Shown piece after piece: positions 46,856 through 54,831 of a DNA stretch of 64,000 nt. The notes below the pieces were generated by a model that did not search any database, had not been told where the DNA came from, and saw only the letters and a program-made list of their open reading frames with translations. A program made the position numbers and the translations under genes. The stretch comes from Diaminobutyricibacter sp. McL0608 (GTDB taxonomy: Bacteria > Actinomycetota > Actinomycetes > Actinomycetales > Microbacteriaceae), in the NCBI RefSeq assembly GCF_039613825.1, contig NZ_CP154826.1, positions 1,612,001-1,676,000 on the forward strand. Direction: 5' to 3'. Position 1 is the first letter of the stretch; each line of letters begins with the position of its first letter.

Positions 46856-48565
46856 ATGATGACATCGGTCAGCTACCTCAAGCCGCCGAGGGCGCCACTG
46901 TTCTTCGCGTCACTGCGCGGATACAAGTCGGCGTGGATCAAGTACGACCTGCTCGCGGGCCTCGCCGTCTGGGCGGTTCTGATCCCGGAATCCCTGGCGT
47001 ACGCATCCATCGCGGGTGTCTCGCCGGTGATCGGCCTCTATGCGGCATTGCCCGCGCTGGTTCTCTACCCGATCTTCGGAAGTTCGAAGCACCTGATCGT
47101 CGGACCAATGTCGGCAACGGCAGCGCTGTCGGCCAGCATCGTCGCCGCCCTCGTGCCCCATGGCGACGCCAAGTATGCGGCGTACACGGCGGCACTCGCC
47201 CTCACGACGGGTGTCCTGTGCGTGATCGCCGGGCTCTTCAGATTCGGCTTCCTCGCGTCGTTCATCTCTGAGCCGGTCCTCAAGGGATTCATCGTCGGAC
47301 TCGCGCTCACCATCATCATCGGTCAGGTTCCGAAACTCTTCGGCGTCCCCACGACCGAAGGCAACTTCTTCGCACAGCTCTGGGGATTCGTCTCCCGCCT
47401 CGGCTCGACGAACATCCCGACCTTCGTCATCGGAGCGCTGAGCCTGATCCTCGTGCTGGCCCTGAAACGCTGGCTGCCGCTCGTTCCGGGATCCCTCGTC
47501 GCGGTCGCCTTCGGTGTGGGAGCGGTTCTCCTCTTCGGCCTCGGTTCGAAGGGCGTCTCGATCGTCGGTCACATCGAGGCCGGCTTCCCGACACTCGGGA
47601 TACCGCTCGCCGGTTCGCTCGGAGACTACCTCCAGCTCATCGGCCCGGCCGCGGGCCTGCTGATCGTCGGCTACGCGGAAGCGTTGGGGGCGGCCAAGAC
47701 CTACGCGTCGCGAGCGGGTTATGACATCGACGCGAACAAGGAACTGGTCGGGATGGGAGCCGCGAACCTCGGCAGCGGTCTGATGAGCGGCATGGTCGTC
47801 AACGGAAGCCTGTCGAAGACGGCCGTGAACGGCGGCGCAGGAGCGCGTTCGGGCATCTCCAGCCTGTTCATGGCGGTGCTCACCGTCCTCACCCTTCTGT
47901 TCCTCACGCCCCTGTTCGAGAATCTGCCCGAGGCGACGCTCGCCGCGATCGTCATCGCCGCGGTGATCGAACTCGTCGACGTCCCCGCGATCGTCCGACT
48001 GTTTCGCGTGTCGACACCCGAGCTCAGCCGCATCTACGGGATGGCCAGCCGTGCCGACTTCATCGGCGCCGTCGCCGCGATGCTCGGCGTGCTGATCTTC
48101 GACACGCTCCCCGGCCTGATCATCGGCCTCGTCGTGTCGCTTCTGGTGATGCTGTTCCGGGTGTCGAAGCCGAACATCGCGATCCTCGGCAAGGGCCCGA
48201 ACGGCGGGTGGCTCGACCTCGCGCGCAATCAGCAGGTGACCGCGCCCGACGGCGTGCTCGTCGTCCGGGTCGAGGCCGGGCTCTTCTTCGGCAACGCGGA
48301 CCATGTGCGCGAACAGGTGCGGCTGCGAGCGAAGGCTGTGGACGCGAAAGTCGTGGTGCTGGATGCGCGCACCACACCATCAATCGACGTCTCGGCCACC
48401 GAGATGCTGACGAACCTCAATCGCGACCTCGCTCGCGAAGGCATCGCATTCGCACTCGCACGCGACGTCGGGCAGGTTCGGGACATCCTCGCGAACGCCG
48501 GGGAGGGACTCCCGCCCGCTTATGCGACGGTTGACGAGGCGATTGCTGGGGTAAAATCTGCCTGA
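46856..48565 (+). CDS. SulP family anion transporter
   Basis: The 569-residue protein has the SulP/SLC26 layout: a 14-helix membrane part with GLAVWAVLIPESLAYASIAG and GLYAALPALVLYPIFGSSKHL in the first helices, and a C-terminal STAS domain from about residue 460 (VLVVRVEAGLFFGNADHV..). Family members carry sulfate, bicarbonate or other anions; the ion here is open. No carbonic anhydrase or sulfur gene is adjacent. There is no clear terminator after it; the LCP gene follows after 164 bases. Confidence 0.93.
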   Translation: MMTSVSYLKPPRAPLFFASLRGYKSAWIKYDLLAGLAVWAVLIPESLAYASIAGVSPVIGLYAALPALVLYPIFGSSKHLIVGPMSATAALSASIVAALVPHGDAKYAAYTAALALTTGVLCVIAGLFRFGFLASFISEPVLKGFIVGLALTIIIGQVPKLFGVPTTEGNFFAQLWGFVSRLGSTNIPTFVIGALSLILVLALKRWLPLVPGSLVAVAFGVGAVLLFGLGSKGVSIVGHIEAGFPTLGIPLAGSLGDYLQLIGPAAGLLIVGYAEALGAAKTYASRAGYDIDANKELVGMGAANLGSGLMSGMVVNGSLSKTAVNGGAGARSGISSLFMAVLTVLTLLFLTPLFENLPEATLAAIVIAAVIELVDVPAIVRLFRVSTPELSRIYGMASRADFIGAVAAMLGVLIFDTLPGLIIGLVVSLLVMLFRVSKPNIAILGKGPNGGWLDLARNQQVTAPDGVLVVRVEAGLFFGNADHVREQVRLRAKAVDAKVVVLDARTTPSIDVSATEMLTNLNRDLAREGIAFALARDVGQVRDILANAGEGLPPAYATVDEAIAGVKSA

Positions 48566-48655
48566 CCGGGGTTTCTGAACGATCGTTGACGAAGTCTGCG
48601 ATTACCGGATGGTTTCGGTCGAGTGTTTTACAGCCAACACATGGCGGCGGTCGAA

Positions 48656-48661
48656 TATAGT
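48656..48661 (+). promoter_or_regulatory. -10 box of the LCP gene
   Basis: TATAGT gives a transcript start at about 48668, which is the left edge of the palindrome at 48669-48685. Confidence 0.5.
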
Positions 48662-48668
48662 GCTCGCG

Positions 48669-48685
48669 ATGTGTCGATGACACAT
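48669..48685. repeat. Palindrome at the LCP transcript start
   Basis: ATGTGTC-GAT-GACACAT is a perfect inverted repeat with seven-base arms. Its place at the predicted transcript start suggests an operator. Confidence 0.45.
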
Positions 48686-48729
48686 GCGCCGCGGGTTCCG
48701 CGACGCAGAACCCCACAAGGACTGCACAG

Positions 48730-50040
48730 ATGAGCGACGGCGCGCCCCTTCGACGGCGACGATCCAGTGGATCACCGTCGATTCGTCATGGTCGCCTGCA
48801 CAAACGCCGGCCGTTCGCGTTCATCGCCAAAGTGCTTGTCGCCACCCTCGGTGTGCTGATCGTCAGCGGGGGATCGATCGCGGCGATCGCGGCGTGGGAT
48901 GTCGCCCGAACGATCAAGCCGGGAGTGCACCTGGCGCTGCCGCCCGGCAAGACGGCCGGGCCGATCCCGAGTATCGGGGCCATCGACGGCGGCGTGAACC
49001 TGCTGCTCACGGGAACGGACACGCGCACCGGGCAGGGCGGGGCCTTCAACAGCGCCGATGAACTCGACGGCAGTTCCGGGGCCGGGAACAACGATGTGAC
49101 GATGCTGCTCCACATCGCCCAGAACCACCAGAGCGTGACGGTCGTGAGCTTTCCGCGTGACCTGATGATCCCCATCCCGGAGTGTCCTTCGCCCAACGGC
49201 GGCACGTACGGTTCCGTGGACAAAGCGATGATCAACACCACGCTGTCGCGCGGCGGGCTGTCGTGCGTCGTGCTCACCGTCGAGAAACTCACCGGCGTCT
49301 CCATCCCGTTCGCGGCGGAGATCAGCTTCGACGGCGTGAGCGCGATGTCGAACGCGGTCGGGGGAGTGACGGTCTGCCTGGCGTCGCCGGTGGTGGACAA
49401 GTACACGAATCCGCCGCTGGACCTCGCGGCCGGTCAACAGACCATCGTGGGAGCGGAGGCTCTCTCCTTCCTCCGCAGCCGCCACGGTGTCGGCGACGGA
49501 AGCGATCTGGGCCGCATCAGCAACCAGCAGGTGTTCCTGTCGGCGCTGGCGCGCAAGATCGTCAGCGGGGGTGTCCTCGCGAACCCGTTCCAGCTGTACC
49601 CGCTCGCCAAGGCGGCCGCGACCAACATGACCCTCTCGGACACCCTGACGAACCCGACGACCATGGTGCAGATCGCGCTTGCGTTGAAGGACACCGGTCT
49701 CGACAAGATGACCTTCATCCAATACCCGGTGATCACGGACCCCGACAACGTCAATCGTGTGATCCCCCAGAGCGATGACGCACAGGTCCTGGACGACGCC
49801 CTCGTCAACGACCAGCCGATCCAGCTCACGGGAACGCCTGGCCGGGCGGCGGAGCTCAACCCGAACGTGCCGACGCCGGCACCGATTCCGACGGCAGCTC
49901 CGACCACGACACCGGGGGCGACCACAGCTCCGGCCCCAGCGGCGACGCCGACCCCGTCGGGTCCTGCGCCCGTGGTGCTGCCGTCCTCCATCACCGGGCA
50001 GACCGCCGCGCAGCAGACCTGTACGAAGGGCAACGGCTGA
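48730..50040 (+). CDS. LytR-CpsA-Psr family cell-wall ligase
   Basis: LCP proteins attach polymers such as teichoic acids or arabinogalactan-like glycans to peptidoglycan. The 436-residue protein has a short basic cytoplasmic end, one membrane helix (FIAKVLVATLGVLIVSGGSI, about 30-50), and an extracellular LCP domain with TGTDTRTG, VTVVSFPRDLMIPIP and FLRSRHGVGDGSDLGRISNQQ carrying the Arg and Asp catalytic set. The C-terminus is a Pro/Ala/Thr linker with no LytR_C domain. AAGGA lies eight bases before the ATG. Converges with the DUF6186-like gene. Confidence 0.92.
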   Translation: MSDGAPLRRRRSSGSPSIRHGRLHKRRPFAFIAKVLVATLGVLIVSGGSIAAIAAWDVARTIKPGVHLALPPGKTAGPIPSIGAIDGGVNLLLTGTDTRTGQGGAFNSADELDGSSGAGNNDVTMLLHIAQNHQSVTVVSFPRDLMIPIPECPSPNGGTYGSVDKAMINTTLSRGGLSCVVLTVEKLTGVSIPFAAEISFDGVSAMSNAVGGVTVCLASPVVDKYTNPPLDLAAGQQTIVGAEALSFLRSRHGVGDGSDLGRISNQQVFLSALARKIVSGGVLANPFQLYPLAKAAATNMTLSDTLTNPTTMVQIALALKDTGLDKMTFIQYPVITDPDNVNRVIPQSDDAQVLDDALVNDQPIQLTGTPGRAAELNPNVPTPAPIPTAAPTTTPGATTAPAPAATPTPSGPAPVVLPSSITGQTAAQQTCTKGNG

Positions 50041-50053
50041 GTCGGATCGCGTC

Positions 50054-50266
50054 TCAGGCGGCCAGCGGCGGCGTGACGAGAAAATGCCAGCCGAGCCACC
50101 ACCAGAACAGCACGATCGTCACGCGGGCGGCACGATCCTGCATGACGCCGTCGAGCAGCTCACCGAAGCTCGCAAGCCGGGATTCCTGCCGCCGCGAGGT
50201 GATGACGAGAACCAGCATGGCCACGCCGCACGCGATGAATCCGGCGATGGTGACAACCCGGGTCAC
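50054..50266 (-). CDS. DUF6186-like small membrane protein
   Basis: The 70-residue protein has two hydrophobic helices (VVTIAGFIACGVAMLVLVI and VTIVLFWWWLGWHFLV) with a charged loop between (SRRQESRLASFGELLDG). I associate it with DUF6186, a family of unknown role. The GTG start overlaps the stop of the upstream membrane protein (GTGA) and has GGAGG six bases before it. It ends 13 bases from the LCP gene. Confidence 0.68.
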   Translation of the reverse strand: MTRVVTIAGFIACGVAMLVLVITSRRQESRLASFGELLDGVMQDRAARVTIVLFWWWLGWHFLVTPPLAA

Positions 50267-50883
50267 GACGCCCTCCCACGTTTGATCAGCGCGTAACCGC
50301 CGGCGAGCCACAACGCGATCAGCACGGCCCGGCCGACCGGCGACGCCACGAACGGATCGATGAGATCGGAGAGCGGCGGGAAGTCGTACTCGGCCGCCAG
50401 TGACGGCCTGCTCATGAAGTAGGCCCCGATCTCCCAGGCAGCCCCCGCAACGGCGATGACGGTCCACACCACGGCCGCCCGGCGGACAGCTTCCGGACGA
50501 GCGCGCGGCGCCGGAACCGTCGGTTGCGGCCACGTGATCGGGATGAGCGCGATCCCGATCGCCACGACGACCACGGTCTCCACGCCGCCATAGATCGGGG
50601 CGAGAGCGAGGACGAGAAGCAGTACGGCCATCAGCACCACCAGAAGGATCCGGCGCGGGTGCCGCTCTCGGTTCAATACTCGGAAGTTCAGCCGGCCCAG
50701 CGCATCCGCTGCGACCACCAGAGCGCCGCCGAGGAAGATCAGTCCGTCGACGGGAGCGCCGCGGAAGATGTGGAAAGCGCCGGTCAACGTGAGGATGACG
50801 ATCCAGGCGACACGCGTGACGGTTGCGGAACGCGCGACGGTCTGTTCGGCGCGCTCCGACTCTGCTGGTCGATCCATTGCCAT
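50263..50883 (-). CDS. Polytopic membrane protein of unknown function
   Basis: The 206-residue protein has about five to six membrane helices (VAWIVILTLTGAFHIF, LIFLGGALVVAADAL, ILLVVLMAVLLLVLALAPIYGG, TVVVVAIGIALIPI, AAVVWTVIAVAGAAWEIGAYF, AVLIALWLAGGYALI). No charged residues sit in a pattern I can link to a transporter. The ATG at 50883 is the likely start; a second at 50877 is possible. It lies 20 bases after the UbiA gene and overlaps the DUF6186-like gene, so the three form an operon. Confidence 0.65.
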   Translation of the reverse strand: MAMDRPAESERAEQTVARSATVTRVAWIVILTLTGAFHIFRGAPVDGLIFLGGALVVAADALGRLNFRVLNRERHPRRILLVVLMAVLLLVLALAPIYGGVETVVVVAIGIALIPITWPQPTVPAPRARPEAVRRAAVVWTVIAVAGAAWEIGAYFMSRPSLAAEYDFPPLSDLIDPFVASPVGRAVLIALWLAGGYALIKRGRAS

Positions 50884-50903
50884 GGCGATCACCAGAGTAC
50901 GCC

Positions 50904-51737
50904 TCAGAGCGCTGTCGACTGCCCCGCAAGCGCGAGCATCACGACGTCGATCAGTGCGCAGGCCATGATCAGGCGCATGAGGATGCGCGTGGTGTTCGTG
51001 CGCGCCACCAGGACGACGCCGACTGCGACGATCACGAGTCCGGCGACCAGGCCGACCAAGAGCGCTGGTCCGGGATGCGGACCGGGACCGAAGGTCAGGA
51101 TGACGGTCGCGACCGCCACACAGGCGAAAGCGATATAGCCGGATGCGCGTGCCCCGAGGCGATGCGGGAGTCCGCGCACACCCGTGTCGCGGTCGTCGGC
51201 CAGATCGGGCAGCACGTTCGTGAAGTGCGCGGCGACGCCGAGCAGCGCACCGACGACGATCACCCAGGGCGCCGGGAACTGCGGAACCGGTTGGCCCAGC
51301 GTCGCCACCGCGGGAAGCAGCCCGAAGCTGACGGCGTACGGAAGCACGGATATCGGCGTGTTCTTGAGGCCGAGGTTGTACGCCCAGCCCATGGCCACCG
51401 CGACAATGTGGGTGAGGGCGGCGAGCGGTCCGAGCAGCAGGGAGAGCACGACCATGGCCGCGGCGGCGGCGAATGCCGACGTACGCACGACACTCACGGC
51501 GACGGCGCCCTGTGCAGCGGGCTTGTCCGGACGGTGGACGGCGGCGTCGCGCCCGGCGTCGATCCAGTCGTTCGACCATCCGATCGAGAGCTGCCCGGCA
51601 AGGATCGCGGCCATCAGGAGTAGGAGCCGTGCGGGTGCGTACGCGAGCCCGAATCCGAGTACGCCGGCAACGAGTGTGACGACGACGGTCGGACCCGGAT
51701 GGCTGGCCAGCAGCAGGGATCGGACCGTTTTCGGCAT
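50904..51737 (-). CDS. UbiA family prenyltransferase
   Basis: The 277-residue membrane enzyme transfers a prenyl chain to an acceptor. The first Asp-rich motif is NDWIDAGRD (NDxxDxxxD) near residue 55, and the second is LPDLADDRDTG near 180. About eight helices are seen. The length and neighbours do not show whether the acceptor is a quinone precursor, a lipid or a sugar; MenA proper is usually longer and placed elsewhere. The ATG at 51737 follows TAGCAT by six bases; a GTG two codons upstream is the alternative. Confidence 0.85.
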   Translation of the reverse strand: MPKTVRSLLLASHPGPTVVVTLVAGVLGFGLAYAPARLLLLMAAILAGQLSIGWSNDWIDAGRDAAVHRPDKPAAQGAVAVSVVRTSAFAAAAAMVVLSLLLGPLAALTHIVAVAMGWAYNLGLKNTPISVLPYAVSFGLLPAVATLGQPVPQFPAPWVIVVGALLGVAAHFTNVLPDLADDRDTGVRGLPHRLGARASGYIAFACVAVATVILTFGPGPHPGPALLVGLVAGLVIVAVGVVLVARTNTTRILMRLIMACALIDVVMLALAGQSTAL

Positions 51738-51743
51738 GACCAC

Positions 51744-51749
51744 ATGCTA
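51744..51749 (-). promoter_or_regulatory. -10 box of the UbiA gene, leaderless
   Basis: On the minus strand TAGCAT, GTGGTC, then ATG. Confidence 0.55.
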
Positions 51750-51772
51750 GTGACTCGGGAAATGTAAACAAT

Positions 51773-51796
51773 TTGCGTGATCTTGCAATGAATTGC
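51773..51796. repeat. TTGC repeats with 10-bp period before lacI
   Basis: TTGC begins at 51773, 51783 and 51793, exactly one helical turn apart, immediately upstream of the lacI -10 box. The first two also form TTGC-N2-GATC-N2-GCAA, an imperfect palindrome. Probable autoregulatory operator. Confidence 0.5.
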
Positions 51797-51797
51797 G

Positions 51798-51803
51798 TAT
51801 GAT
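51798..51803 (+). promoter_or_regulatory. -10 box of the lacI-type gene, leaderless
   Basis: TATGAT, six bases (CTAGGC), then ATG at 51810. Confidence 0.65.
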
Positions 51804-51809
51804 CTAGGC

Positions 51810-52820
51810 ATGTCGAAACGTTTGGCCGAAGTGGCTCGCAAGGTCGGTGTCAGTGAAGCGACGGTCAGCCGCGTGCTCAACGAGAAGCCCGGAGTGTCGG
51901 ATGCGACGAGGCAGGCGGTTCTGACCGCGCTCGACGTCCTCGGGTACGAAAGACCCAGCAAACTCCGCGGCGAGCGGGCCCGGCTCGTGGGTCTCGTGCT
52001 GCCCGAACTGCAGAACCCGATCTTTCCGGCCTTCGCCGAAGTGATCGGGGGCGCGCTCGCCCAGAACGGCTACACGCCCGTGCTCTGCACCCAGACGGCG
52101 GGCGGCATCTCCGAGTCGGCCTACGTCGAGCTCCTCCTCCAGCAGCAGGTCTCCGGGGTGGTCTTCGTGGGCGGCGCCTATGCCCAGCAGGACGCGTCGC
52201 ACGATCACTATGCGCGGCTGACCGACCTCAATCTGCCCACCGTGCTCGTGAACGCGCCGGTGGACGACCTGGACTTCGCGACCGTCTCGTGCGACGACTC
52301 CGTGGCCACGGAACAAGCGCTGAATCACCTGCGTCAGCTGGGTCATGAGAGAATCGGCCTCCTGCTGGGGCCGCGCGACCACGTGCCCTCGCAGCGCAAG
52401 CTCGCGGCTGCGAAGCGCGTCGTCGCATCCTGGGCGTTGCCATTCCACGACGAGCTCGTCGTGCATTCCCTCTACTCGCTGGAAGCGGGTCAGGCTGCGG
52501 CGACGCGACTGCTGGCGGCGGGCGTGACGGCAATCGTGTGCGCGAGCGATCCGATGGCTCTCGGCGCGATCCGGGCGGTGCGGCGGGCCGGACTGTCGGT
52601 CCCGGGCGATGTCTCGGTGATCGGCTACGACGACTCCGCACTGATGAACTGCACCGAGCCGCCGCTGACGACGGTGCGCCAGCCCATCGAACCGATGGGC
52701 CGCACGGTGATCGAACTCCTCCTGCGTCAGATCTCGAGCGATTCGGCCATTTCTGATGAGCTGTTCTTCGAGCCCGAACTCGTTGTTCGGGGCTCGACGG
52801 GTCCTGTTCGCGAGCGGTGA
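51810..52820 (+). CDS. LacI family transcriptional regulator
   Basis: The 336-residue protein has the N-terminal LacI helix-turn-helix (RLAEVARKVGVSEATVSRVLN), the hinge near residues 47-58, and the sugar-binding core from VGLVLPELQNPIF on, with VSVIGYDDSALM near the C-terminus. It stands directly upstream of the alpha-glucosidase and ABC transporter genes and should repress them in the absence of an alpha-glucoside. TTGC-type repeats flank it on both sides. Confidence 0.93.
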   Translation: MSKRLAEVARKVGVSEATVSRVLNEKPGVSDATRQAVLTALDVLGYERPSKLRGERARLVGLVLPELQNPIFPAFAEVIGGALAQNGYTPVLCTQTAGGISESAYVELLLQQQVSGVVFVGGAYAQQDASHDHYARLTDLNLPTVLVNAPVDDLDFATVSCDDSVATEQALNHLRQLGHERIGLLLGPRDHVPSQRKLAAAKRVVASWALPFHDELVVHSLYSLEAGQAAATRLLAAGVTAIVCASDPMALGAIRAVRRAGLSVPGDVSVIGYDDSALMNCTEPPLTTVRQPIEPMGRTVIELLLRQISSDSAISDELFFEPELVVRGSTGPVRER

Positions 52821-52836
52821 TCCCTCGCAACGGAAT

Positions 52837-52850
52837 GCAAAGTACGCAAA
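52837..52850. repeat. GCAAA direct repeat upstream of the sugar operon
   Basis: GCAAA at 52837-52841 and 52846-52850 (TTTGC on the other strand) resembles the TTGC units before lacI but with a nine-base step. It precedes the operon promoter and may be a second LacI site. Confidence 0.35.
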
Positions 52851-52872
52851 TAACTTACGTTCTGTTTAGTTC

Positions 52873-52901
52873 TTGCATCAATCTGTCGATAACGCTACGT
52901 T
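52873..52901 (+). promoter_or_regulatory. Promoter of the alpha-glucosidase/ABC operon
   Basis: TTGCAT (52873-52878), 17 bases, TACGTT (52896-52901). The -10 lies inside the inverted repeat AACG-CTA-CGTT (52891-52901), a possible LacI-type half-operator pair. Confidence 0.5.
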
Positions 52902-53013
52902 TGCGTTCGACGACGGCGCCGGACGGTTCGACGCGGTCGCAACCCGAACGAACACGTCGACCCGACACTCGCAGCGCGAGCAGCAGGAGTCGCCCGATTG
53001 AGAAGGACTCCGA

Positions 53014-54732
53014 GTGGATCTTCCCGTGCTCGCTGCCCAGCCAGAGTCACCGGCGTCCGCCCGCGCAGCGCAGACCGCGATCGCGCGGCCCGCCGTGCCA
53101 CCGCAGAACGACCCGGTGTGGTGGCGCAGCGCGGTCATCTATCAGATCTACATCCGCAGCTTCGCCGACGGGAACGGCGACGGCATCGGCGACCTGGCCG
53201 GTGTCCGCAAGCACCTCGGCTACCTCCGGGACCTCGGTGTCGACGCGATCTGGTTCACTCCCTGGTACGAGTCACCGCTCGCCGACGGTGGCTACGACGT
53301 CGCCGACTACCGCACCATCAACCCCGCGTTCGGGCAGCTGGCGGAAGCCGAAGCCCTCATCCAGGAAGCGCTGGAGTTCGGCATCCGCACCATCATCGAT
53401 GTGGTGCCGAATCACATATCCGACCTCCATCCGTGGTTCCAGGCGGCGCTGGCCGCAGGCCCGGGGTCACCCGAACGCGAGCGTTTCTGGTTCCGTCCGG
53501 GACGGGGACCCGACGGCGATGAGATGCCGACCAACTGGGTGTCCAATTTCTCGGGGGAGACCTGGACCCGGACCACCAACCCCGACGGCACCCCCGGCGA
53601 GTGGTACCTTCACCTGTTCACGCCGCAACAGCCGGACCTGAACTGGAACCATCCGGATGTGAGGGCCGAACACGAGGCCATCCTCGAATTCTGGTTCGAC
53701 AGGGGCGTGGCGGGAGTCCGCATCGACTCTGCGGCCCTTCTCGTCAAGGATGAGACGCTTCCCGAGGTCCCGCAGGACCCCGGGCCAGGCGAGCATCCCA
53801 ACCAGGACCGCGACGAACTCCACGAGATCTACCGGGGCTGGCGTGCGATCGCAGACTCGTACCCGGGCACCCGTGTACTCGTCGGAGAGATCTGGCTGCC
53901 CGACATCGACAGGTTCGCGATGTACCTGCGTCCGGACGAACTGCACACTGCGTTCAATTTCGATTTCCTCGCCCGGCCCTGGAAGGCGCAAGAGCTCCGG
54001 ACCTCCATCGATGAGACCCTCTCCGCCCACGCGCCGGTGAACGCGCCGTCGACCTGGGTGCTGTCCAATCACGACGTGACGCGGCCCGTCACCCGCTACG
54101 GCCGCGCGGACACCTCGTTCGCGTTCCTGAAGAAGCGCGCCGGGACCCCGACCGACCTCGCGCTGGGCGAGCGCCGCGCGCGAGCGGCAGCGCTCCTCAC
54201 GGCCGCGCTCCCCGGCTCCCTCTACATCTACCAGGGCGACGAACTCGGGCTCCCCGAGGTCGAAGACCTTCCGGCCGATCGCCTCGAAGATCCCATGCAC
54301 TTCCGCTCGGGCGGAGTCGACCCGGGTCGCGACGGCTGCCGTGTTCCGCTCCCGTGGCGCGGCATCCGCCCGCCCTTCGGCTTCAGCCCGGCCGACGCCT
54401 CCGACGAACCGTGGCTTCCGCAGCCGGAATCGTGGGCGCACCTCACCGTGGAATCGGAGCAGAGCAATCCCGCCTCCATGCTCTGGCTGTACCGCCAGGC
54501 ACTGCGCATCCGCCGCAAGACCGACGGACTCGGCGACGGTCCGCTCGCTTGGCGTGACAGCGCAGACGACGTGCTCGTATTCGCCCGTGGCGAGCACTTC
54601 GTGAACGTCACCAACCTCTCGGATGCGCCGGTCGCGCTCCCGGAGCACACGGCCATCCTGCTCAGCAGCAGTCCGCTCGAACACGGACTCCTGCCCCCGG
54701 ACTCCACGGCGTGGCTACGAACACAGCACTAG
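53014..54732 (+). CDS. GH13 alpha-glucosidase
   Basis: The 572-residue enzyme hydrolyses alpha-glucosides, probably imported by the following ABC system. GH13 motifs are in order: DVVPNH (region I, near 130), GVRIDSA with the nucleophile Asp (near 235), VGEIW with the acid/base Glu, and VLSNHD. The actinobacterial alpha-glucosidase group (AglA-like) matches in WWRSAVIYQIYIRSFADGNGDG. No signal peptide, so cytoplasmic. The GTG start has AAGGA six bases upstream. The exact bond (1,4, 1,6 or sucrose-type) is open. Confidence 0.92.
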   Translation: MDLPVLAAQPESPASARAAQTAIARPAVPPQNDPVWWRSAVIYQIYIRSFADGNGDGIGDLAGVRKHLGYLRDLGVDAIWFTPWYESPLADGGYDVADYRTINPAFGQLAEAEALIQEALEFGIRTIIDVVPNHISDLHPWFQAALAAGPGSPERERFWFRPGRGPDGDEMPTNWVSNFSGETWTRTTNPDGTPGEWYLHLFTPQQPDLNWNHPDVRAEHEAILEFWFDRGVAGVRIDSAALLVKDETLPEVPQDPGPGEHPNQDRDELHEIYRGWRAIADSYPGTRVLVGEIWLPDIDRFAMYLRPDELHTAFNFDFLARPWKAQELRTSIDETLSAHAPVNAPSTWVLSNHDVTRPVTRYGRADTSFAFLKKRAGTPTDLALGERRARAAALLTAALPGSLYIYQGDELGLPEVEDLPADRLEDPMHFRSGGVDPGRDGCRVPLPWRGIRPPFGFSPADASDEPWLPQPESWAHLTVESEQSNPASMLWLYRQALRIRRKTDGLGDGPLAWRDSADDVLVFARGEHFVNVTNLSDAPVALPEHTAILLSSSPLEHGLLPPDSTAWLRTQH

Positions 54733-54831
54733 CCGCCGGAGAGCGTCGCGGAACCCCGCCACGACGCGCAACGCACCACCAGCAATGACAAACCCACAGA
54801 AACAACAAACACACTCCGAAAGGAACCGACA

